Shown here piece by piece: positions 5,731-11,894 of a stretch of DNA of 11,894 nt; position 1 is the stretch's first letter; each line of letters begins with the position of its first letter. The notes beneath the pieces are model-generated. The model saw only the letters and a program-made list of their open reading frames with translations. It made no database searches and was not told where the DNA came from. Made by a program: the position numbers and the translations under genes. The stretch comes from RI-106 sp964496875 (lineage in GTDB: Bacteria > Cyanobacteriota > Vampirovibrionia > Obscuribacterales > Obscuribacteraceae): contig CAZCBH010000126.1 in NCBI GenBank assembly GCA_964496875.1, positions 1-11,894 of the forward strand, given 5' to 3'.

Positions 5731-7284
5731 ATGCCAGAACAAGAAGAAGAGAATCTGAATACCGACCCGGAAGATTTCTTCCAGCAACACCATCCCGATG
5801 TGCTGGAGGCCATGTCTCAGCCCCAGGGAATGGAAACAGCTCCCGGCGACTGGCAGCCTCACTATCAATCCCCTGCCATAAGCGTCAATCTCGGAGAAGT
5901 GGCAAATCGTGCCGCCCTTCCCCCTGACCCTCGCACAGCTGGAGCGCCGGGGGTTCCTGTTCAGCCCACCACAGTCAGTGAGGGGTCGATAAATGTCAGC
6001 CAGGCAAGACGGGGTGGAAGCGGATTCGACAGCTTTACCGGGGGTGATGCCGGACGACAATCCCGCAGCAACCTGCCTGTCAACGACCAGGTGAGCCAGC
6101 AGAGAAGAGTGCAAGGGGGCAATTTAGCTCCTTCTCCTGCCCAATCTCCTACTACAGCATCTCCTGCGAGGCCGGCATCGCCTTCATCAGGAGACTTCTT
6201 CGGAAATAATGCGCCCCGGGGACAAAGAGCCGACCACACTACCCAAGACGCCTTTTTTAACGATCCTGGTCGTTCTCAGGAGCAGTCCCTGGCTGAGACC
6301 ATCGCCCCTCATATTCAGGCGCAGATGAATCCTGCCGCCCAGGGACAGATCGGCAATTCTGGCTATGAAGCCACGCCTGAAGCCGTAGTTCAGCCCACGT
6401 CCATGCATCCCCAGGGCGGTGCCAGCTCCTATGGCGGCAGCCTCCCCAACCAGGCTCACAGTCTGGCGGAGAGCCTTGATCAAGCGCGAGGCACTGCCAA
6501 TGCCCGTCCTCCCCTGGTCGGCAAGCCCAATCTCGATGTCTATGAAGCAAGAGGTGCCCATCAACAGCCGACTGCCTCGGTGAGGTCTACCATCACCAAC
6601 CAACCTGCCGCAATACCCGATGCCAATCTCTTGCCAAAAGAGCAGAATGGTCCTGGGGTGGCTGGAGTTCAAGATTATGACGATCCGGAAAGTGCGGACG
6701 AAGGTGAATTAGATTCTGATTCCGGATCTAAGAAAGCCAATTTCAAGCGATTCGAGAAACTGGTTCAGGATCCGGATACCCAGGCCCTTGCCCAGTTGCT
6801 TCTGCTCCAGGCCAAGGATGTGGCCCTGAATCCCAAAGAGTTCTACGCCAAGTCGGCAGAGCCGGGCAACTTCATAGAGCCGGCGCTTTTTCTGATTGCC
6901 TGCAGTATAATCGGCGGCTTGCTGTCCGGTTTCAGCCATCTGAATCTCTTCTATACCATAAAATTCGTTTTCACCTCTGTGGTATTTACAGCGGTGGCAA
7001 CTTTCATGGTCTGGAAACTTTTTACTCTCTATGGCAGCGCCAAATCTTTAGAAGACAACTTTCGGGTCATGGCTTACAGCCAGGTTACCCTTATAGTGCT
7101 TGGATTGCAATCCGGCATTCTCAGTATAATCATCGGTGTGGCGGTCTTCGGTTATTCTCTTTATCTACAGATGCTGGGCATGGAGGCGCTGCACGGAATG
7201 CCTCGCAACAAAGTCCTGGTGATACTGGGAGGAGTGGCATTCTTCTTTGCCGTGATCGGCAACAGTCTGCCGCTCAAGCCCTGA
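5731..7284 (+). CDS. Membrane protein with long disordered N-terminus and Yip1 domain
   Basis: A 517-residue protein. Residues 1-335 are rich in Pro, Gln, Gly, Ser and Ala and look disordered. They end in an acidic stretch (DYDDPESADEGELDSD, 315-330). Short motifs recur in this region: DFF or AFF at 16-18, 155-157 and 174-176, and SLAE at 186-189 and 244-247. Residues about 366-515 form a Yip1-type domain, with the lead-in NPKEFYAKS and about five membrane helices (roughly 382-402, 407-430, 446-465, 467-483 and 494-513). Bacterial Yip1 proteins are integral membrane proteins of unclear function. The N-terminal part has no signal peptide and probably lies in the cytoplasm as a binding arm. The start at 5731 lacks a strong ribosome binding site. 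The gene converges on hypD with only 6 nt between the stops. Confidence 0.85.
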   Translation: MPEQEEENLNTDPEDFFQQHHPDVLEAMSQPQGMETAPGDWQPHYQSPAISVNLGEVANRAALPPDPRTAGAPGVPVQPTTVSEGSINVSQARRGGSGFDSFTGGDAGRQSRSNLPVNDQVSQQRRVQGGNLAPSPAQSPTTASPARPASPSSGDFFGNNAPRGQRADHTTQDAFFNDPGRSQEQSLAETIAPHIQAQMNPAAQGQIGNSGYEATPEAVVQPTSMHPQGGASSYGGSLPNQAHSLAESLDQARGTANARPPLVGKPNLDVYEARGAHQQPTASVRSTITNQPAAIPDANLLPKEQNGPGVAGVQDYDDPESADEGELDSDSGSKKANFKRFEKLVQDPDTQALAQLLLLQAKDVALNPKEFYAKSAEPGNFIEPALFLIACSIIGGLLSGFSHLNLFYTIKFVFTSVVFTAVATFMVWKLFTLYGSAKSLEDNFRVMAYSQVTLIVLGLQSGILSIIIGVAVFGYSLYLQMLGMEALHGMPRNKVLVILGGVAFFFAVIGNSLPLKP

Positions 7285-7290
7285 TAAGAG

Positions 7291-8418
7291 CTAGTGATCT
7301 TGATCGTGCAGGAATTTGTAATAGGTAAAACATGTGCCCTGATTTGACACCATGGTCGACCCCTGGGGGTCGCTGGGACGGCAACTTTTACCGAAAGCCT
7401 GACAGTCAGTCGGTTTCTTGAAGCCCAGCAGAATTTGATTGGCGATACAGAACTCCGCATCCGGTCTTGATTCGACTGTAAGAGGGAAGGCTCGGTCGGC
7501 ATCATAAGCTGCATACTCTTCTTTTAAAGAGTAGGCGCCGTTCTCTACAATTCCGATACCACGCCAGTCTGTGTCGACCATTTCGAAAACATCGTTTATG
7601 AGAGCCTTCGCCTGTTTATTGCCATCCCGGGTGACATCTCGCCGAAAAATATTTTTGATGTCGGTCCTGCCGGACTCCAGCATCTTGACACAGGCGAGCA
7701 GCCCTTCGAGAAGATCCACCGGTTCATAACCGGATACTACAATAGGAACATCATACTTTCTTGCCACCCGTTCATAGTTGCTATAGCCGGTGACTGCGCA
7801 GACTTCTCCCGGACAGAGCACCCCCTGTACCGGGCTCTGTCCTGATTTCAAAACTTTATTGCAGACCGAAACTACAAGAGGGATTGAAGAAAGCAGAAAG
7901 AAATTTTTCAGACCCAGCCGGCGAGCCTGCCAAACTGATAAAGCATTGAGTTCCGCCTTGGTTTCGAATCCGATGGTAAAAAAGACGAACTTCTTGTCGG
8001 GTTGACTTCTTGCCAGGGCGAGACAATCGAGAGGTGACGGTACGGCTCGAACATCAGCTCCGCCGGCTTTGATCTCGAGCAAGTCGACCCGGCTGCCTTT
8101 GAGGCGCAGCAACTCTCCGGAGCAGCAGAAAACTACGTCTTCCTGTTGGGCGATTTCGATAGCCTTGTCGATTTTAGAAAGGGGGGTGGCGCATATGGCG
8201 CATCCCGGTCCATGGACCAGATTGATATTGTCGGGGATGATCTGATCAAGTTTATGCTCGAGCATGGTTCTGGTTTGACCGGCACAGACCTCCATGATCG
8301 TCCAGGGGCGCTTGCTAGCCGAAACGATCTTTTTTGCCAGTTTTTCCAGTTTTTCCAGTTGCCTGGAGTCGCCTTTCTGGGGAGAGAAATCGACATCTTT
8401 CCACGCGAACAAATTCAA
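7291..8418 (-). CDS. hypD: Divergent HypD, [NiFe]-hydrogenase maturation factor
   Basis: A 375-residue protein, normal HypD length. HypD acts with HypC as the scaffold on which the Fe(CN)2CO unit of [NiFe]-hydrogenase is built. The key cysteines are present: C45 in CAGQT, C73 and C76 in GPGCAIC, and the C-terminal cluster ligands C324, C339, C346 and C363, spaced Cx14Cx6Cx16C as in HypD. GFET (150-153), WRGIG (285-289) and the ending MVSNQGTC are also family marks. Several usually invariant residues differ: CAGQTH reads CAGQTR, PVC reads AIC, PGHV reads PGEV, and MxRVPG reads LLRLKG. The first possible start, TTG 8418, lies 1 nt after GGGGA (8420-8424); TTG 8412 is better spaced, at 7 nt. No other hyp gene is in the window. 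Confidence 0.88.
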   Translation of the reverse strand: MNLFAWKDVDFSPQKGDSRQLEKLEKLAKKIVSASKRPWTIMEVCAGQTRTMLEHKLDQIIPDNINLVHGPGCAICATPLSKIDKAIEIAQQEDVVFCCSGELLRLKGSRVDLLEIKAGGADVRAVPSPLDCLALARSQPDKKFVFFTIGFETKAELNALSVWQARRLGLKNFFLLSSIPLVVSVCNKVLKSGQSPVQGVLCPGEVCAVTGYSNYERVARKYDVPIVVSGYEPVDLLEGLLACVKMLESGRTDIKNIFRRDVTRDGNKQAKALINDVFEMVDTDWRGIGIVENGAYSLKEEYAAYDADRAFPLTVESRPDAEFCIANQILLGFKKPTDCQAFGKSCRPSDPQGSTMVSNQGTCFTYYKFLHDQDH

Positions 8419-8593
8419 ATCCCCACTGTGCCTGAATCAATACGATAATCTTTTTATGGCTCAAATAGAAGCCTTTCGGCATACTACTTAAGGGCGATTG
8501 TGCCCCTTGAACAAGAGTTTCGTTTCCGTATTCCTCTTCATTACTGAGATTCCACGATCTAAGAAGCCAGATAAATTTTGAGGATATCATTAA

Positions 8594-8629
8594 GAACATG
8601 AAGAGCCGGTTTCTGCTCGAAACCGGCTC
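8594..8629 (-). terminator. Strong hairpin between the sigma factor and hypD
   Basis: GAGCCGGTTTC and GAAACCGGCTC (8603-8613 and 8619-8629) form a perfect 11-bp stem with a 5-nt loop, 24 nt past the sigma-factor stop on the minus strand. The sequence that follows on that strand (TTCATGTTCTTAA) is only partly T-rich. It probably terminates or attenuates read-through into hypD. No such tail exists on the plus strand. The remaining interval, 8419-8593, holds no gene I can support. Confidence 0.65.
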
Positions 8630-8653
8630 CTCCTGATTTGAGAGTTCACAACT

Positions 8654-9709
8654 CTAGCTGATATAGCACTTCATTTCGCTGGTGCTTTTGTTGTTCCGCA
8701 GCTTACGCAGGGACTTCAACTCGATCTGTCGAGCTCTCTCTTTGCTTACACCGATTACGCTGCCGATTTTGGTCAGACTCATAGGGGCTTCGCCTTTGAG
8801 ACCGTATCTCAATTCGATCACTGCTCTTTCCTGTTCGTTCAAACTCGAAAGTAGATTCTGAATATCCTCTTTCAGCAGTCCCATTGCGGTCATCTCGTTG
8901 GGCAGAGGTTGGACATTGTCCTCCAGTAGATCTCCGAAAGTGCTATCGTACTCGGTGCCAACCGAAGCATCTAGAGAGTAGAGGCTCTTCGAGGTGTTCA
9001 ATACGAGTTGAACTTTCTCGATGTCAACCTTGAGATAATCGGCAATCTCCCCGGGAGAAGGCGGTCTGCCTTGCTCCAGATTGAGTTTGCGAATCGCTCT
9101 TTTGACTTTGATCAGAAGTTCGTTCATATGAACTGGCAATCTGATCATTCGAGATTTGTCCGCCAGGGCCCGGGTGATAGCCTGCTTTATCCACCAGGTT
9201 GCATAGGTGGAGAAGCGATATCCTAATTCCGGATCGAATCTATCGACGGCTTTCAATAGACCGAGGTTACCTTCCTGAATAAGGTCCTGCATACTCAGAC
9301 CTTTATTGAGATATTTTTTCGCGATCGAAACCACCAACCGAAGGTTAGCTTTTACGATGCGCTGGCGAGCGATGATATCGCCTTTGCGCGCGGCTCTAGC
9401 CAGTTCTATCTCTTCGTCGAAGGATAGCAAATCGGTCCGACCAATCTCTTTGAGATAGACCTTGAGCGAATCGGTTTCGGGCTGTTTCATCTTGCCAGGC
9501 TCGAGATTCAGATTCGATTCTTTGTTGGCTTTTCTCTTTTTCGTGTCGAAAATCTCGAATTCATCGGTGGCGAATCTGACGTCGCCATCTCCATCATCAC
9601 TATCTTCATCGACGTCGATTTCGAAGTCTTCTTCGGCATCGAAGATCATCTCATCGTCTGAGGAATCGTAATCGAATTCATTTTTTCGTTTGTGTACCTG
9701 GTTTTTCAT
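8654..9709 (-). CDS. RNA polymerase sigma-70 family factor (group 1/2) with acidic N-terminus
   Basis: A 351-residue protein that directs RNA polymerase to promoters. Residues 10-56 are very rich in Asp and Glu, where region 1.1 would lie. Region 1.2 spans about 80-112 (DSLKVYLKEIGR). Region 2 spans 122-192, with NLRLVVSIAKKY, the core-binding DLIQEGNLGLLKAVDRFDP, and the melting and -10 recognition part YRFSTYATWWIKQAI. Region 3 spans about 194-265. Region 4 spans 282-338, with the helix-turn-helix SLTKIGSVIGVSKERARQIE. GGAGGG lies 4 nt before ATG 9709. Region 4 deviates from that of housekeeping RpoD, and the tail (NNKSTSEMKCYIS) is unusual, so a group 2 alternative factor is more likely than the principal one. 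A 49-codon frame overlaps its start. Confidence 0.93.
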   Translation of the reverse strand: MKNQVHKRKNEFDYDSSDDEMIFDAEEDFEIDVDEDSDDGDGDVRFATDEFEIFDTKKRKANKESNLNLEPGKMKQPETDSLKVYLKEIGRTDLLSFDEEIELARAARKGDIIARQRIVKANLRLVVSIAKKYLNKGLSMQDLIQEGNLGLLKAVDRFDPELGYRFSTYATWWIKQAITRALADKSRMIRLPVHMNELLIKVKRAIRKLNLEQGRPPSPGEIADYLKVDIEKVQLVLNTSKSLYSLDASVGTEYDSTFGDLLEDNVQPLPNEMTAMGLLKEDIQNLLSSLNEQERAVIELRYGLKGEAPMSLTKIGSVIGVSKERARQIELKSLRKLRNNKSTSEMKCYIS

Positions 9710-9827
9710 GATTCCCTCCGGGTGAAGTACTAAAGGTTTCGAAGTTTTCTATTTCGGTTTCGACCCAGCCGGCCTCACGATCAAATCCACCGAACATAGA
9801 GACTGTCGGGGTTTTGAGTTGTTCCAT
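9678..9827 (-). CDS. Possible 49-aa leader peptide overlapping the sigma-factor start
   Basis: The frame encodes a 49-residue acidic, polar peptide (MEQLKTPTVSMFGGFDREAG, then WVETEIENFETFSTSPGG) that stops 32 nt inside the sigma-factor gene, in another frame. The sigma factor's ribosome binding site lies inside this frame, so its translation would affect sigma expression. Codon choice is ordinary. Its own ribosome binding site is weak and no family is recognised, so coding status is uncertain. Confidence 0.33.
   Translation of the reverse strand: MEQLKTPTVSMFGGFDREAGWVETEIENFETFSTSPGGNHEKPGTQTKK
9714..9719 (-). promoter_or_regulatory. Shine-Dalgarno of the sigma-factor gene
   Basis: GGAGGG on the minus strand, 4 nt before ATG 9709, supports that start for the sigma factor. 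Confidence 0.7.
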
Positions 9828-9920
9828 AGTAGACTCAATCTCAATCTTTTCTTAAGCATCCTCTCATTTTTGCATGAGCTACCAGATGCAGTGTCAGATC
9901 GATATTCAAATTAAAACTGG

Positions 9921-10271
9921 TCAGGAATTCTCTTTGACGTCAGCCCATAGAGCCTCTTCATCGTAGCTCTCATCGGTGACATTCGGACCTTCAAAATTGC
10001 CTTCGGCGTTCTCTTTTCGTTTGGCTGCCAGCTCGCGCATGCCGGGATCCAGCTCGTATAAACGAAAGAGTGGCTCCAGAGAAGAATTTATGGCTGAGAG
10101 TATGGTTTCCACCTCAGAGCCGATTAGATTAAACGCCGCTTTGGCCTGGGGAGTAGTGGCATGGGTGTCGATATCATCGGCCAGACGAACCAGCCTGTCG
10201 GTCTCTCTGACCAATTTGGTCAGGAGTTGCAGGACGTGGATATCTTTCGTTTTTTCCGAATCGGATGACAT
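9921..10271 (-). CDS. Hypothetical helical protein, 116 aa
   Basis: I do not recognise a family. Residues 8-80 look like a helical bundle or coiled coil with heptad-like leucines and valines (VLQLLTKLVRETDRLVRLAD, then VETILSAINSSLEPLFRLYE). The C-terminal 35 residues are acidic and polar (TDESYDEEALWADVKENS). There is no signal peptide or membrane segment, so it should be cytosolic. It lies about 210 bp upstream of the sigma-factor gene on the same strand and is divergent from the ABC ATPase gene. This leaves open a role in regulation or binding, but nothing shows it. The ATG at 10271 has only a weak AAAGCGA site before it. Confidence 0.75.
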   Translation of the reverse strand: MSSDSEKTKDIHVLQLLTKLVRETDRLVRLADDIDTHATTPQAKAAFNLIGSEVETILSAINSSLEPLFRLYELDPGMRELAAKRKENAEGNFEGPNVTDESYDEEALWADVKENS

Positions 10272-10348
10272 TCGCTTTTAACCTTATACTCTATTTAATC
10301 AGGTCCGGGTCGAATTGGGAAAGAGGGGGGCTTGCAAGAAGCCAATAA

Positions 10349-10377
10349 TTGACCTGTCCAACCCTATCTGACATGAT
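10349..10377 (+). promoter_or_regulatory. Predicted sigma-70 promoter for the peptide-transporter ATPase
   Basis: TTGACC (10349-10354) and CATGAT (10372-10377) are 17 bp apart, matching 5 of 6 and 4 of 6 consensus positions. Transcription would begin near 10384, about 39 nt before ATG 10423. No Shine-Dalgarno sequence follows. A small hairpin (GGCTT-GCAAG-AAGCC, 10329-10343) lies just upstream. Confidence 0.4.
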
Positions 10378-10422
10378 AGCCGGTAATTTCGGACTCAGTA
10401 TATACCGTTTAGTATTTTATAG

Positions 10423-11373
10423 ATGCCATTACTGGAGATAAAGCAGCTTAAGACCGTCTTCTCCACTGACCAGGGTCTGGCAAGAGCCGTGGACGGCGTC
10501 GATCTCTCCATCGAGCCCGCTCAGGTCCTGGGAGTGGTCGGAGAGTCAGGCTGCGGCAAATCGGTGACATCGCTCTCCATCCTTCGCCTGGTCCCTCCTC
10601 CGGGGCGGATTCAATCGGGTGAGATTATTTTCGACGGTCGCGACTTATTAAGTCTCTCCGAGAAGGAGATGAGATCTATTCGAGGTAATCAAATCGGCCT
10701 TATTCCCCAGGATCCCATGACCTCGCTCAATCCGGTCTATTCTATAGGTTCTCAGATAATCGAAGCGATTGAGCTTCATCAAAAGGTCGATCGCAAAGAG
10801 GCTCGCAAAAGAGCCATAGAATCCCTAGAACAGGTAAAAATCCCCCAGGCTGCTGAGCGCATAGACGAATACCCCCACCAGTTTTCGGGGGGAATGAGAC
10901 AGCGGGTCATGATCGCCATGGCTCTTTCGTGCAATCCGCGCCTGCTTATTGCAGATGAGCCCACCACAGCCCTCGATGTCACAGTCCAGGCCCAGATTCT
11001 CGATTTGATGCGCGAAATCCGCAAAGAAAGAGATATGTCGATTCTCCTCATCACCCATGACCTTGGAGTAGTGGCGGAAATGTGCGATCAAGTGGCGGTC
11101 ATGTACGCAGGAGCCGTGGTGGAGAACGCTGAGGTCGAAGAGATCTTCCGGAATCCGAAACATCCGTATACCAGGGGCCTGATGGAATCGGTTCCGAGAC
11201 CCGACTCAAAACGGCTGAAGCCCATCGAAGGTCAACCGCCCAGCCTGGTAGACCTGGATGAAGGTTGCCGCTTCGCCGCCCGTTGCCCCCTCAAAGAAGA
11301 AGACTGCCTTGCGGCTGTCCCGGTCCTGGAAAGCAAAGCGGCCAATCACCTGGCCCGCTGCATAAAGGTCTAA
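10423..11373 (+). CDS. Oligopeptide/dipeptide ABC transporter ATP-binding protein (OppD/DppD family)
   Basis: A 316-residue ATPase that energises peptide import through the inner membrane. Walker A is GESGCGKS (40-47), the Q-loop glutamine is Q96 in IPQDPM, the ABC signature is FSGGMRQR (154-161), Walker B is LLIADEP (174-180) with catalytic Glu179, and the switch is His212 in LLITHD. Every catalytic element is intact. The C-terminal oligopeptide-type extension follows (NPKHPYTRGLMESVP, 244-258). Cysteines 282, 288, 295 and 313 form the Cx5Cx6Cx17C pattern that in some OppD/DppD proteins holds a [4Fe-4S] cluster. No permease or binding-protein gene precedes it. Its stop codon touches the start of the next gene (TAAATG), which implies coupled translation. 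No ribosome binding site is seen before ATG 10423. Confidence 0.95.
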   Translation: MPLLEIKQLKTVFSTDQGLARAVDGVDLSIEPAQVLGVVGESGCGKSVTSLSILRLVPPPGRIQSGEIIFDGRDLLSLSEKEMRSIRGNQIGLIPQDPMTSLNPVYSIGSQIIEAIELHQKVDRKEARKRAIESLEQVKIPQAAERIDEYPHQFSGGMRQRVMIAMALSCNPRLLIADEPTTALDVTVQAQILDLMREIRKERDMSILLITHDLGVVAEMCDQVAVMYAGAVVENAEVEEIFRNPKHPYTRGLMESVPRPDSKRLKPIEGQPPSLVDLDEGCRFAARCPLKEEDCLAAVPVLESKAANHLARCIKV

Positions 11374-11894
11374 ATGGCAGGGGTCGACTCATTTCGGAAG
11401 GATTGTTTTTCTAGAGCACCGCTAACAGTGCTTCTGTTCATATCTCTGTTTATGCCGCTGGCCGCTGCCAGCCCGGCCCAGGAGAAAGAAGAAGAAGTCC
11501 TATCCTGTGACGGCAACTATCTATTGGCGCCGGCAGAACCCCGGGGGCTCATCTTCGACTTCGAAGCCCCCTTATGGTTTCCGGATTTGGAAATACAGAA
11601 AGATTCAAAGAAAAAGCCGGAAAGAAAGCAAGTTACCGAGACCACACTTGAGGGCTACCTTAAGTCGGAAGAGGCTGATTCGGAATCAGATCCGGTCTTA
11701 CTGCCACTTGTTCCGAAAACCCATGAAGAGAATGAGAAGAAGCTAGATTCACTTACCGGACGGATAGATCAAACCGAGTTGCATCTCAGTAAGCAGAAAG
11801 CCATGTCGGACGCAGAAAAGCACAGGCTTCTGGTGCTGCGCGGGGTCAGATACCATGGAACCACCGGTATTTTGCTGATTGCCTACGTCATGGG
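11374..11894 (+). CDS. Exported coiled-coil protein of unknown function (partial, runs off the window)
   Basis: An open frame of 173 complete codons starts with the ATG immediately after the ATPase stop and is still open at the window end. Residues 1-34 look like a signal peptide: RKDCFSR, then the hydrophobic core LTVLLFISLFMPLAAA, with likely cleavage before QEKEEE. The following 110 residues are Glu/Lys/Ser-rich. A probable coiled coil lies at about 118-150 (ENEKKLDSLTGRIDQTELHL). A hydrophobic segment begins near the edge (GILLIAYVMG) and may be a membrane helix. The family is not recognised. The TAAATG junction places it in one operon with the ATPase. Confidence 0.75.
   Translation, partial: MAGVDSFRKDCFSRAPLTVLLFISLFMPLAAASPAQEKEEEVLSCDGNYLLAPAEPRGLIFDFEAPLWFPDLEIQKDSKKKPERKQVTETTLEGYLKSEEADSESDPVLLPLVPKTHEENEKKLDSLTGRIDQTELHLSKQKAMSDAEKHRLLVLRGVRYHGTTGILLIAYVM

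Noticed and set aside
6187..6672. A 161-codon minus-strand frame
   Set aside because: It is antisense to the Pro/Gln-rich arm of the Yip1 protein; compositional bias keeps the opposite strand open.
11507..11746. A 79-codon plus-strand frame near the right edge
   Set aside because: It overlaps, in another frame, the longer signal-peptide-bearing frame that starts at 11374 and stays open to the end.

Overview
The window looks like chromosomal DNA of a bacterium of about 50% GC, from a draft assembly: it carries two scaffold gaps of exactly 100 N. No phage, IS element, CRISPR array or plasmid function is visible. The cyanobacterial look of the Fur/Zur regulator, the degenerate eukaryotic-like protein kinase with an N-terminal zinc ribbon, and the mix of HypD, DUF2934 and Yip1 proteins would fit a non-photosynthetic relative of Cyanobacteria (Melainabacteria/Vampirovibrionia, perhaps Obscuribacterales). 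This placement is an inference that the window cannot prove.

Layout. 1-102: a tRNA-Val(TAC) on the minus strand. 251-1566: a promoter and a zinc-ribbon pseudokinase. 1648-2586: an array of 10-bp GTAC repeats, a Fur/Zur-family regulator, an inverted repeat, and a His-rich MerC-like membrane protein interrupted by gap 1; together these look like a metal-homeostasis module. 2587-3875: a gene-poor stretch with one small basic hypothetical protein on the minus strand and two possible single-pass membrane micro-proteins. 3876-5108: a secreted patatin-like lipase. 5186-5615: an Ala/Lys/Pro-rich (histone H1-like) protein ending in a DUF2934 domain, broken by gap 2 and followed by a good intrinsic terminator. 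5731-7284: a protein with a long disordered N-terminus and a Yip1-type membrane domain. It converges, with a 6-nt spacer, on a minus-strand block transcribed leftward: a 116-aa hypothetical protein, a possible 49-aa leader peptide, a sigma-70 factor, a hairpin and a divergent HypD (7291-10271). From 10423 rightward: an OppD/DppD-type peptide-transporter ATPase with its stop codon abutting the start of a secreted coiled-coil protein that runs off the window end.

Working together. The clearest functional pairing is the metal regulator with the His-rich MerC-like protein. HypD implies a [NiFe]-hydrogenase elsewhere in the genome, since no other hyp or hydrogenase gene is here. The sigma factor and HypD share a strand but are separated by a hairpin, so co-transcription is doubtful. 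The ABC ATPase lacks its permeases and binding protein in this window, and is instead coupled to an exported protein of unknown function.
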